From positions 127,121,076 to 127,185,075 of the forward strand of contig BTPG01000002.1 in assembly GCA_036245525.1 (NCBI GenBank): a stretch of 64,000 nucleotides of DNA, read 5' to 3'. This stretch comes from Semisulcospira habei (Eukaryota > Mollusca > Gastropoda > Semisulcospiridae). A model generated the notes under the pieces. It saw nothing but the letters and a program-made list of their open reading frames with translations, searched no databases and was not told the DNA's origin. Position 1 is the first letter of the stretch, and the number at the start of each line of letters is the position of its first letter. The position numbers were made by a program, and so were the translations under genes. This document shows, piece after piece, positions 23,901 through 36,800 of this stretch.

Positions 23901-26900
23901 TGCTGGAATTGGAGGGCACCGGGGGCCTGAGGTTCAGCAACAGCACCGACATCAGCTACAACCCCCTACGCCGCCTCACCTTTATCCAGACCGACAAGAC
24001 CATCTACAAGGCTGGACAGATGGGTCAGTGCTCTCTCCTTGTACACTCGCATGATCTTGAATGCGCACAAATACTAGTGTAATAATAGTCTACTGTATGC
24101 ACTCACAGACACACATGATTGTGAATGTACACATGGGTCTTCTGTACACACATGCACACACACACACACACCGCAGATACATGCAGTACAAATACACACA
24201 AACACGTGCTAGCATGTGCTGGCATGTGATTTACGACCTTACGGCTAATGCTGACAGGTCCAAATCTCAAACCAGAAAAATAGAGGTGGACGTACGTACA
24301 GTGCTTTCTGTATTTTCCACACATTATTTTATCTTACCACACGTAAACACACCACACACACACTCTCACATAATTTATCTTTGAATGTTTGGTCAGTGAA
24401 ATGGGTTGTTCATTGCATTATTTTGATGACAAGATACATGTGTGTTAACCCTTTTTGTCATGACGATTCCTGCAGGAATATTTGTGCCAGAAAGAGCTAC
24501 CAACAAGCAAAGGGTTAAAGTTACATGTGCATGTTTTGTGATTGCAGTGCAGTTCCGAGTGCTGAGCGTTGATAAAGACTTGAAGCCAGAAATGCTCACA
24601 TATGCTGTGGAGCTCAGTGTAAGTATATTGATGTTTTTAACCCTTTTCACCCATTGTTTGACATAAATTTGACTTAGATAATTCAAGGGTTGTGCCAAAA
24701 TAGCTTGGCGCCTTGAACTAAAACAGCTGATCTATTTCCTAATCTATGATATAGCCTTCATAATAATAATAATAATAAAGAGCATTTATATCGCGCCGAA
24801 TCCCCAGGAGCAGTGGGCTCTAAGCGTGTTACAAAAAAATGTATGCATGCAGAATCTCACAACATCTAAAAAATGTAATCTACGAACACACATACCATTG
24901 AAACACACCTAACAAAACCATTCCCAAGTTAAACGTATTTTGATGATGCTGATGCTGTACCACGATGGTGCTACACAGTCAACAAAGGGAAGACCTAAGA
25001 TCAAGGCCACCACGATGGTGCTAAACAGTCAGCAAAAGGAGGACCTAAGATCAAAGCCATCATGATGGTGCTACAAAGTCAACAGAAGGATGACCACGAT
25101 CAGCACCACCGTGATGGCGCTACACGGTCAACAAATGGATGACCTGTGATAGTCCAACTTCCAAGCCACCATAATGGTAGACTCCAATGTAAAAGCAGTT
25201 CTCTTATATGGAGCAGAGACTTGGAGATTGACAAAAACCACAGTCAACAGAGTACAGACCTTCATGAACAGTTGCCTTAGAAGAATTTTGAAAATCCACT
25301 GGCCAGAAAAGATCAGCAACGTCAGACTCTGGGAGAGAACAGAGCAGATAACAGCAGAGAATGAAATTGGGCGAAGAAGATGGGGATGGATCGGTCACAG
25401 TCTGAGAAAGCCAGCTTCCAGTATCACTAGGCAGGCATTGTCATGGAACCCCCAGGGAAAGAGGAAAAGAGGTAGGCCGAGAAACTCCTGGCGTCAAGAC
25501 CTCCAAGCAGACATCAAGAGACTGGGAACCACCTGGAGTAGAATCGAAGGAGAAGCACAGGACAGGAGTTGCTGGAGGTCTCTCGTCGACGGCTTATACC
25601 CGGGTAGGGGTGACAGGCGTAAGTAAGTAACAGAGCATGGAATTTTCCTCTTTTTGGCGGATTTCCGCTTAAATGAAGCTGCCATTCCGCCGAAAATAAA
25701 AATTTCCGCCGAAAACAAAATCGTAAAGTCACTATTCCAATACCGTGTTTCGCGATCTTTATGTGGCGGATATCCCCAAATCGCGTATTCAAAATTGAGC
25801 GAGGCGTTGGCTTTAGCTCGCACAGGTCGCTTCCGGTCTTCAGTGGAGTCGTAGTCTGGTCAAAATATGGCGAAGAGAAAATACTTAAACGCGGAGACAG
25901 AATAGACGTCAGACGATTCTGGAGCCAAGAATATTTGGAGATGGACTTGGCTCGAGAAAAGCGTAAACGATGAGCTCCGCGCTCAGTGTATTCGCAAGTT
26001 AGCGGCCTGTGGGCAGGCGTATTGCCGCGAACTGTGCAGAGTTGATATTAACTACGCGGCCGCATAGCACTTGATGCTCACGTGTCTACAGCGAAACACA
26101 AGAAAGCTAAAAGCAGTGCCATTGGAAATATTACTCTTGATGGTGAATAAATTTATTACAATGTATTTTTTTCCAGTAAAGTTTGATGAAATTATGTTGA
26201 AAAATCTATATAACCTTTCTCCAGCTCAGTGACCATGGTACATAGTATTAAATAAGAGATAAAAGGAATCCATACTTACAGCTGATTAAGCAGAGATTAT
26301 TAAAGAAAGTATATATATTATATAATTAAACTCAAATTTAAGAAAAAAATGGAAAGATATTCAGATGTATTTTGAATAAGCATTTGGATATAAATATTCT
26401 GTTGAATACTTTAAGTTTTAGTATAACTTTTAAACCTTTGACACAAAAAAATAAAAGTGCACCCCAAAAATAAGAAAAAAAAGCAAGATTTTTAGGTGGT
26501 TAAACTGCTCAGTTTCTCTCTAAAATGCACCAGATTGCACAAATTTTAATGTAAATTTTCAAAATTTTTCCGGGGGGACATGTCCCCGGACCCCCCTAGT
26601 GAAAGGGGTTTTCCTCTTTTTTTAGTACGAGTAATTCCATGCTCTGAAGTAAGTATAATGGTAGACAATAAGCAATTTAAAAAGAAAAATCTGCCTCAGG
26701 ATGTAGTTGGTTAACCCCCTTGTGCATGTAGCCACCAGTTCTGTAAACGGTACCGGTTGTTGCATGCACTAGAGGGTTATTAGCCTATTTTATTGCAGAC
26801 TAAAGAAAAAAAATGTAACTGTTTTCATCACTACGGACCTGGTCCTAGCTTATTTTGTTGAAATCCCTCTGAGATTCAGGCTTTTTCTGTGAAATGTACA

Positions 26901-29900
26901 TGCAGGTAATATAACAAATGGAATGACAGGATTTCCATCCACACCCTACAGCCATATCCCCTAAGAGATATCTTTTAGATCGGTTTAACCCATTTAGCCC
27001 CAACGCCCTACAGCAGGAGATGGATTGACCATGATAATTCTATGTTTATCATGGTCAATCCATCTCCTGCAACTGCTACATAGTCTTTAGGTGACGCCTC
27101 CCAAATTTGGGAATGCGGCCATGGGGCTAAATGGGTTAATGGAAGAAATTGTGTCTAGTTACAACTGGCAGTAATATTGTATGCAATTTTATGTTTCAGA
27201 ATCCGAAAGGAAGTAAACTGGCCATCTTCAAAAGTGGTGTCCCCAAGTGTAAGTTTCTTTTCTTTGTTTTGCCTTAATTTATTTTTAATTCTTGCGTGGT
27301 TAGCTCATGAAAATCTTTCACAAACGATCACTTGCTTACAAGAAAAAACTTGGTGTGTGTTGGTGACTCAAGTAGAGGGTAACACGTGACAGTCATCAAC
27401 TCCAACCGTGTTGTTCAAATAACGGTGATGGTCAGCACATTTTAATATTATAACTTACACTAGTGCTGATCTTCTTTTTTATTTTTCTTGCACGTCTGTT
27501 GCATTCTGTGTTTGATAAACTGGTGTTACAGATGTGTTTGAGGGAAACTACAGCTTTGCGGAGTTTCCTGATCTGGGACAGTGGAGCCTCACGGCTAAGA
27601 CAGCGGTAAGCATACTGAGGAGCAAAAGAAATGCAACATTTTGGGAATCATCGGAAACACTGAAGTGTTTCCAATGATTTCAAAAATGTCGCATTTCTTT
27701 TGCTCCTAGTGTTTCCGATGATTCCCAAAATGTCACATTTCTTTGGCTCCTCAGTATACATGAACAGTTAGTCTCCAGACTCGAGTTTGCATTGCCGTGA
27801 ACCTATAGGGAGTATGAGCATCGTGTTATTCTATGCCGTATAGCCGGGACGGTCGTGGAATCGCGTGTGTTGACAGCCAAGGGTGTTTTGTTTTGGGCTC
27901 GGTGGTCGCGATTTTATTCCGGCTGCGTAAACATAGCAGCATAGAGGCAACACTAGCCACCAAGATACATACAGATTCTTATGACCGCGCCTACTCCTAG
28001 AGCATATGTGACTCTTGCAGCTGTTGACGTTTTGCCTGTGTTCTTTTCATCACCACACCCGATTAAACTACGTAAACACAGCAGCATGAAGGTAATTAGA
28101 CTCAGAAATACATTTAGCTTTTCACAAGCCCCCACACTCTGCGTGGAACTCATAAAAATCTATGCCTCTTGGGGAGTTTTGTCTATGGTTATAGGCGAAC
28201 ATTGCTAAACAGTGAATGCCATCTGTCTGATGTAAAAACAAGAATATATTTATCCTCGTGAAAGTATGCGGTAACGGTGGAATGAATGTTTCTTGATAGG
28301 TTAATTTTGTCTCTGTGCACATCAGATGGAACAGAGAACCATCTGACGGCAGTTCCGCTGAAAGCAGCCTTCAAGGCTGGCTCTAGCCTTGTACTGTCCC
28401 CAGCCCTCAACCAAATAACAGCCCTATCCAAGCCCATTTCAGTATATATTTTTAATTTGTAACCTGGCATTTAAAATTTCTGCCCGTATATGTGCCTCAG
28501 CAGATCCAAGTATATTCTGTAGTGAACCCGACTCTGTCTTTACCAGAACGAAAGAGGGAAAAAAAGTGTGTTCATTTATATGGTCATTGATGTATGGTTA
28601 CTAAAAAACAAAAGAAACGGCTGAAACTCGCTGCAAACCACAATAGCGCATCTCCGCCCCCCCCCCCCCTATTCAGCCTGGAAATTAAAATTGTGTGAAC
28701 TGAAAAAGCAAAACTTCGGCACAGATTCTCATGGGCCACGGTCCTGTAACTTGCATGATGTACCCTTGAGGATCTATGCCTTTCTCATCAGTAGAAAGGG
28801 TCACAATCACGCTGAACTAGATACACTCACTGATACGCACCTTCTGTCTGCAATAAACATAGATCCTCATGGCGCCCACAGATGCAAAAGGTAATGAGAA
28901 TCATGCCTCTTGCCTGCCTCTATGATTATGCTGATCATTACATAGAAGAAGCTGCACGAGCTGATTCACTGACTGCCTTCCATAGTGTATTAGACACGTT
29001 GACACAGTTATAAACAAACCGCTCTGCTGGAAAAAGGGGACAGAAACAGAATAGCGCGAGCTCACATTCCAGTGAATTAAAATGATTAGGCTTTTTGGAG
29101 TCTCAGAACTGTGAATGTCACAGAACCATTTTCATTTACGACAGTTTAGTATGAGTATCGCACGCTCCTGTAAATTCCAGAGTGAGTTGGAGCACGGACG
29201 GGTCTCCCGCTCCCAAGTGGATGCTAAGTGAAGAAAACTTTCTCAGGCCAGTAGGGGCCTAAAACTCACGTGACAACCAAAGTTGATCAAAGTGACTATA
29301 ATGTCTGATTACATTTTCAGCTCCTGGGACTTGTGTCTTTTTGAGCATGGTCGTCGTGCTCCTTGTAACAGTGTAATTGTGCGGTGCACACTGTGATACC
29401 GGTAATGTGTGAAATGGTATATTACTGTTTGGTGCAATGACCCTCTCCCCACGTTAACCCTTTCGTTGTTAGTAGCACTTTTTGGCATGATTCCTGCAGG
29501 AATCATTGCAGCTAGAAGCACTACATGTACAAGTTTCCCAAACTTAGATGTCAGCTAATGACTGTTTTGCAGGAGATGGATTGCCCATGATAATGCAAGG
29601 GTAGTACCAGATTAGCCTGGCACCTGAAGCTAATCTGGCACCATGCTTGAATTATCATGGTCAGTCACTCTGCTGTAGTGCGTAAGGGCTAAATGGGTTG
29701 ACTGTCTTGTGTGCCATCTGTTTGTAATGTTCTCTTTTTGTCTTGTTTCAGACCAATGAAGTTCTTCAGAGTTTGACGTTCAAAGTTGATGAGTATGGTA
29801 AGTGTGTGCCTAATGATTGTATCAAGCTCTGTAATTTTTCGCTCCCAGTAACGTTTGGTTGCTGAACCATGATAGCTCAAGGTTGGTGCATTAACCCATT

Positions 29901-30786
29901 TCATACTGATACACCTATTGCTTGAAATAAATTTGACTATGATAGTTTAAGGGTGGTGCCAGAATAGCTCGGTGCCTCGGCGCTGTTCTGGCACCACCCT
30001 TGAACTACAATGGTTGATCTGTCTCCTAATCTGCAATGCAGCCTTCATAGGACAATAAGCAAATTAAACAAAATCAGCCTCAGGAAGTAATGGGTTATAC
30101 ATATAATTATCAGGCACTGTGAGGTTACACTTTATTTAGCCTAGTCCCTTGGTTTTTCACACTGAAGTTTTTTGTTCTGTGATGTTGAACCTTACGGCTG
30201 CAAACCGCAATGTCTGAAATCGGGGAACAGCTCACAAATGTGCCTGTTGACTGCGGATGTAAGAAGGATGATTCTTGCACAATCTCATAAGAGCAATGGA
30301 TAGATTGTATGTTTTTTTTTTCCTGTTTTTTGTTTGCAGTACCACCGAAGGCTGAGTTGACTGTGGCTGTCACTCCCGGTTATATCATCTCAGGCAGTGG
30401 CAACATGGATGTCATGCTCGATATGACTGCGAAGTAAGTACTGATGCTGGTGATCTTTGTTAAATAACTTAGAAAATAACGCAGATGTTATTTTCATGTC
30501 TAGATTGCAGGAGAAGCTACAAAAATGCTTGGACACCTTAACCCTTTTCATCCTGATACACCCATTGCATGAAATAAATTTGACATGGCTATGATAGTTC
30601 AAGGGTGATGCCAGAATAGATTGGCGCCTGAGGCGCCAAGCTATTCTGGCGTCACCCTTGAACTAAAACGCTTGATCTGTCTCCTAATTTGTAATGTAGC
30701 CTTCATAGGACATGAAGCAAATTTGTAAAAAGTCGGCCTCAGGATGTAATAAGTTAATTACCCTCCCCCCACACCCCCCCCTTCCC

Positions 30787-30817
<31 letters not shown>

Positions 30818-33800
30818 AAAAAAAAAAAAAGAAAGAAAGAAAAAAAAAATTGGCACCCCTTTGTCATCTAGTTGCTACAGTATTCCAGCCTGCCTCTCTG
30901 TGTATTTTCGCCATTGCCAGCTTTCAGTCGTGAAATTTGTACATAGTTGTGTCCTACAAAAGACAATTCAGGTATTATCATGAGATTTCAAGACTGGAAG
31001 ACCAGAACAATTTTAGGCCATTGTTTAACCCTTTTAACCCTATGAGTGCTTTTCCCAAATTTTGGAGGTGTTACTGAATGACTATGTACCAGTTGCAGGA
31101 GATGGATTGACCATGATAATTCAAGGGTAGTGCCAGATTAGCTTGGCCTGAAGGCGCCAAGCTAATCTGGCACTACCCTTGAATTATCATGGTCAATCCA
31201 TCTCCTGCTGTAGGGACTTGGCGCTAGTAAAAGTGTTAATGTGAACTTTGTAATGTTTCAGGTACACATATGGAAAAGGCCTAATGGGGGACTATGTGAT
31301 CACAATCGAGGGATCTGGCGCAACTCACACCGGCAAGGTAGTGCTGATCACATGTTAACATTTTATTTGAACTATAATTTATAGTTCTACAACATATTTG
31401 TGCTGTCTTTGATTTTGAGCCGTATGGCCTCTGCTCGTCGGGTCCAGAATCAAGATCAGCACGCATTCTGGATTACAACTGAAGGGAGACGTATGGGTGC
31501 TGCTAGGCCTGGAGTTTAACCCCATCGCTGCGGAGAAAAACATGAACATGATGCAGCTCCAAGAGACATAGATCCTCATGAGCCCCCGCAACTGCAGGGG
31601 TGCATAAGGATCTGTGCCTCGTGACGACACCATTTTGTATCCATGTTCCTTAGACGATGGGGACTGTTTGACGGATTAACAATGATTTCAGAAACACAAT
31701 CTGCGACTCGGGCAGTGAAGGGGTTAAGCTGGGAAGATGTTACTGATGTCATATTGTTAGTGTGGCAAGTTACCTTGTACATGATTGATTAACCCATAAC
31801 ATCCTGAGGTTGAATTTTTAAAATGTGCTTATTGTGTCATATGAAGGCTACATTACAGATTAGAAGCTAGAACAACCATTTTAGTTCAAGGGTGGTGCCA
31901 GAATAGCTTGGCGCCTCAGGAGGCGCCAAGCTATTTTGGCACCACCCTTGAACTATCGCAGTCAAATTTGTTTCAAAGAAAAAGTGTATCGGGATGAAAA
32001 GGGTTAATTAACTGATTATTTGCATAATAAAGCGAGCTCATTATTTGATTTTGTTAACAGATAACAGATCCCAGTGGCTTGAAAAGCGTGAATCTCCCCT
32101 TGGCTTCAGCAGTGCAGCGGTTTGGTTCAGGCAACATTCCCATCAAAGTGGCAGTGACAGATGAGACAGGTCGCACTTACGAGGCCTCCACATCCGTGCG
32201 CATAGAGTTGCAGCCTGTGAAGATTGAGGTCGACGAAGTGAGGTCACAGCTGGTGTACCGTACTGGAATGGGACTGCACATTGTGGTAAATATAATACAG
32301 AACTGGGGAAGTTACAGCACTTTTTCAGAGGTCAGGACTCCAGTCTTTCCATGTAAATTGCTTCACTTGTAACAAACTTTCTATATAACAACAAATAAAT
32401 GTGGGTCCCCTGGCATTTGTTTCTTCAAAAACATTACCGATGACATGACTTTATGGAAGTGTCTACTACTTACTCAATTCTAGCCTAAGAACCCGTTGTG
32501 TAGCACACAACGCGGGAGGTACTCGGGGGGAACCCCGAGGGGGGCCCAGAGTTATCTCCCGTTGCTGCCCATCAGGTTCCGAGTCACGGTGTGACTAATC
32601 AGTCAGTCTACTTAGGCTCATGCTGTTTAGACGTGTTGCTCTAGCCTACGGACTTTGGGAGTTTCGACCGATTCGCCGGTCTTCCGGACTTTGGCTCCTT
32701 CACTTGGCTTCTACTTCGTCGACCCTGCCTGTGCCACTGCGTGGCTCTGTCGTCCCCTCTTCGTTGGCTGCTGCCCTCTTCGGCCTCTTGAGTGCCTGGG
32801 CTGCGCGGTGAGCTTTGCCGGGACTTTGCCCGGTTGTGCCATGGGTGTTTTGGACATTCTCCCCCCATTCCCGCTCCGGCGGAGAGGTAAGGTAGCTGGG
32901 TTGGCCCTCGGCCGGTTCCCGGGCTGGGCACTGGTTTGAGCAGGCACGAAGGCAGTCTTCATCTTCGCTGTAGCTTGCGCGCCAAATTCTCAACCCTTAG
33001 CTTGGCGGGGCCCCTCGCACCCGCGCCCACTCACCTTTCGGTTGATTGGTGTGGCATTATTGGCGCTTACATACTCTCTTGTACCTTGTGTGATTTGGAG
33101 AATTTGTTATGCTCCATGGTTTGATTAGCTTGGCAGGGCCCCTTGCGCCCGCTCCTTGGAGCCATTACGTTGGTGGATATGGAGGGCTCAGACGCTTACG
33201 TCATTCCTGAGTCTGTCATGAAATGCTTGTTTTTTGTTGTGCATTATGCGCCATTACGCGGTAATGTTACTGTGCCAGACGCTCGTTTCATGCCTATTCT
33301 TGTCAGCACATGCTTGAGTTGTGGTACTTCCTGCGTCATATGCTCACCTTGGCTTGGCGGGGCCTCACGTGGCCATGCCCAGTCGCCATTATGTTGATAA
33401 TGTTACTGTACCTGACGCTTGCTTCATGCCTGTGCCTGTCATGACATGCTTGACTTTTGTTGTACATGATGTGTCTTATGCTCACTGTAGCGTGGCGGGC
33501 ACTATACCCTCCAGACCAAGGGTGACTGCCACGCGTGTAAATGCAGGGAGGTACCCAGCGGAGGAGGGAACACGGGTACGGCACATTTCTTGATGTTGGG
33601 GGAGTTGCCCTTGGCAAGATGGACAAACAGAGAGGTTAGCCGCGACTTCTGTTCTTTGCAGATGGTAGGTCGCAAAGGTAGGGTGCTTACCTTAGCTTCG
33701 CTGGGCTCCGCATGCCCGTGCCCACTAGCTTGCGGGCGTGGATTGCAGGCCCAGGCTCTTGCTGACAGGCGTGTACCTCGCTGTTTGTGCCTTTTGTGTT

Positions 33801-36800
33801 ACGAAGGCTAGCCTTACCAGGGCGGGGTCCCACAGGCCCTCGCCCGTGTGCCTTCGGGTGTGTTGTGTGTTGCAGTGACCTGTTGCTGTCCCGTATGCAA
33901 GGCAGAGGGTTCCAGTGACCGTCGCTTACCAGAGGTCTGTCTCCCCGCACCGGATGCGCCCCCGACCACGCTTGCGGCACCTACTCCACCTGACCTGAGC
34001 TACACTGTTAGCAGTTATGGAGTGTACAGACGCGAGTGACCGGCACCTGTGTGTGATCCGAATCCAGTTGAGGCGCCATTTTCTGGGCACTGCGTGCTTC
34101 CGCACGAGAGCGCTACCTCCGCTCGAGACCGCGAAGACCTTTGCAGAGAACGCCACGCCGGACGCAGAAACCTAGTGCGCAGTGCGGGTTGATCGAGCGG
34201 CCGCTTCCAGGAGGGGGCGCTTCCGGACGACGCCTTCTGACAGGCAGAGAACCCACCTCACTGAGCCTGGTTCGGAGAGACGCGCCTTGTGCCATCCCAT
34301 GTCCACTTCCGATCCCCACTCGTCTCTATGGAAGCCCGCTGGCTCCTACGCGGAGTCACCTCGCCGGCAGAGAGCCCACCTCATTGAGCCCGGCTCGGAG
34401 AGACCTTTACGCACACGTCTGAGACCTTCGCGCAGTACGGAACCCTCGCAACGCTCAAGGTCTGCTTGGAAGCCCGCCCAGGCGGCCGACGACTTAGCGC
34501 AGAAGCCTCCCGCTCGGAGCAGGGCTGCTGTCTCCGCTGTCGCTTCCCGGAGGGAACCCCACCAGGACAACGCGCTGCAATGCGGAGGATTCCGGTGGCC
34601 TTCGGATTCCCACAAGGTCTGTCTACCCTGTGCCGGATGTGCCTTCGACCACTCATGTGACGTCTGCTCCTGGCCTGAGCTGCGTTAGTCAGAACTATGG
34701 AGCTTTTACAGATGCGAGCGGCCTGCTCCTGTGCGTGTTTTCAGACCTTCCGATGTACCTGCCGTCGTGCCCGGTACACCGACCGCTTGAGTCCTCGACG
34801 ACCTTGTGGAGAGATCGCCACGCCGGATGCTGCAGGCTGGTGCGCGGAGTGGGTTGATCGTTGCGGCTGCGCCCAGGAGCCAGGAGGGAGCGTGCCCGGA
34901 CAAAGCCTGTTGACAGGCAGAGAACCTACCTCACTGAGCCTGGTTCGGAGAGATGCACTTCGCGCCGTCCCTGGTCCGTTTCCAATCCCCACTCGTCTCC
35001 ATGGAAGCCCGCTGGCTCCTACGCGGAGTCACCTCGCCGGCAGCGAGCCTACCTCTTTGAGCCTGGCTCGCGGAGACTCTCTCGCACGCGTACTCCGTCC
35101 CGGCACAACACGGAAACCGTCCCCCGCTCAAGATCGGACCACCGCTCTCGCTCCCCTGCTCGCGAGCGCAAGAAGAGGGACCCCGCCCCCCCCCCCCCCC
35201 CCCCCCCCACTCTCACTACAAGGATCTTCGCTGGTGGACGATGGAAGACAGCTAGGAGTTCCTGTCCTGACCACGGCTTCCGGCCTTCGTGACCTGCGCT
35301 ACGCTGCTCAGCGCTCCTCCTGTCGGGTTCCCGGGACTCCGTATGCTTTGCCGTCCATAGATGTCCACCCGGTTTCGGCTTGCCTTCGTCAGGACTGGTT
35401 CTCGGTACTCTCGCAGGCGTGCCTCTGCCTGCTGTGGACCCGCACCCGGCTCTGCGTTTGGGATAGGTGACCTCGCTTGTCCGTAACTTCCTAGCCTGCG
35501 TGGGATTCTGGAGCTCCTGACCCAAGCCTTCGTCCGTCGCTTCGAGGACTCCTGGCTTCCCTACTTGACGACCTGCCGCGGATTTGCCCCCCGGTGATGA
35601 GGACTCTCCCGCGCCTTGCTTCCCTGGACAGCCCTGCTCTTCGGTGCGTTTGAGCAGACTGGAGGAGACATCTAGGACCTTTGGTCCCGCTGCCGCTAGG
35701 CCGTGGTTCTCGCCGGGTGATCTTCGACTCCCCCTGCAGCTTTGGACTACGCGTTCAGCCTGGACATCCGACCTTATCTCCAGGTCCCCATGCGCTCGGC
35801 CTACAAGGAGTATCTCCGGTGCACCTGCGACGGAGTAGTTACCAGTTCGGGCGCTGCCGTTCGTCTTCTCTTCTGCCCTTGGGTCCTCACCGCTTCCAGG
35901 ACGCAGTGGTACCTAGGTGCAGCCCCCGTCTCCCTGGCGTCCACCTTCCTCGATGACCTCCTACTGCGCACTTTGGACGCGACCGCACTGGGGACAGGGA
36001 TGCCCTGATACGGCTGTGCTCGTGGTTGGGGTGACTGGTCACCACGGGTACGGCGGACCTCTCCCCCTCTCGTCGATTCGTCTAACTCGGCTTGGAGTTC
36101 GCCTTCGACCTCAACAGTGTGCGTTGCTGGGACCACGGATCCTCGTTGGCCAGCTAGCCGGCAGGCTAGCCCAGCAGGACGCAGCCTCCGCCAGAGTCGG
36201 GCTTCAGCTCCTTGGTTGAACTATGAGGCGCCGGATCTACTCCCCCTCGGTCGTCTCTAAGCCTGGCCGCTACAGCTGCACCTCCGGCTTCTCTGGCGTC
36301 CCTCCTCATCGTACCCGTGCCCCCATTGATTCGCCCCCTCCTCCGGCTTTGGATGGACACATCGTGGCTTGCTTCGGGAGTCCCCCTGACCGCCTCCTCT
36401 GCTCTCCCTGTGTGTCGATGCAAGTCTTGCTGGGTGGGGAGCCTACCTGCTACCGCGGTTCCTCACGAAGTCTGGCCCCTGGCTGCCGGAGTACGCTGGA
36501 ACACACATCCACCGGTTGGAGCTGCAAGCCGGCTGGCAAGCCTGCATCACGTGGGAGGAACAACTCGGTCACCAGGAACTGCTCGGCCTCTCTGACAACG
36601 CGACAGTGGTGGCATACATCCAATAACATGGCGGGACGCGCTCACCCGACCTATGCATGCTCCTCTACCGTCTGTTGTGCTGGTGCGAGGACTGCAACAT
36701 TCCCTCCGTGCTCGACACTTCCCTGGCCGACAGTATGTCTTGACCGACTAACTCTCCCGACACGGCCAGTTGCTACACATGGAGTGGACCTTTCGCCAGG

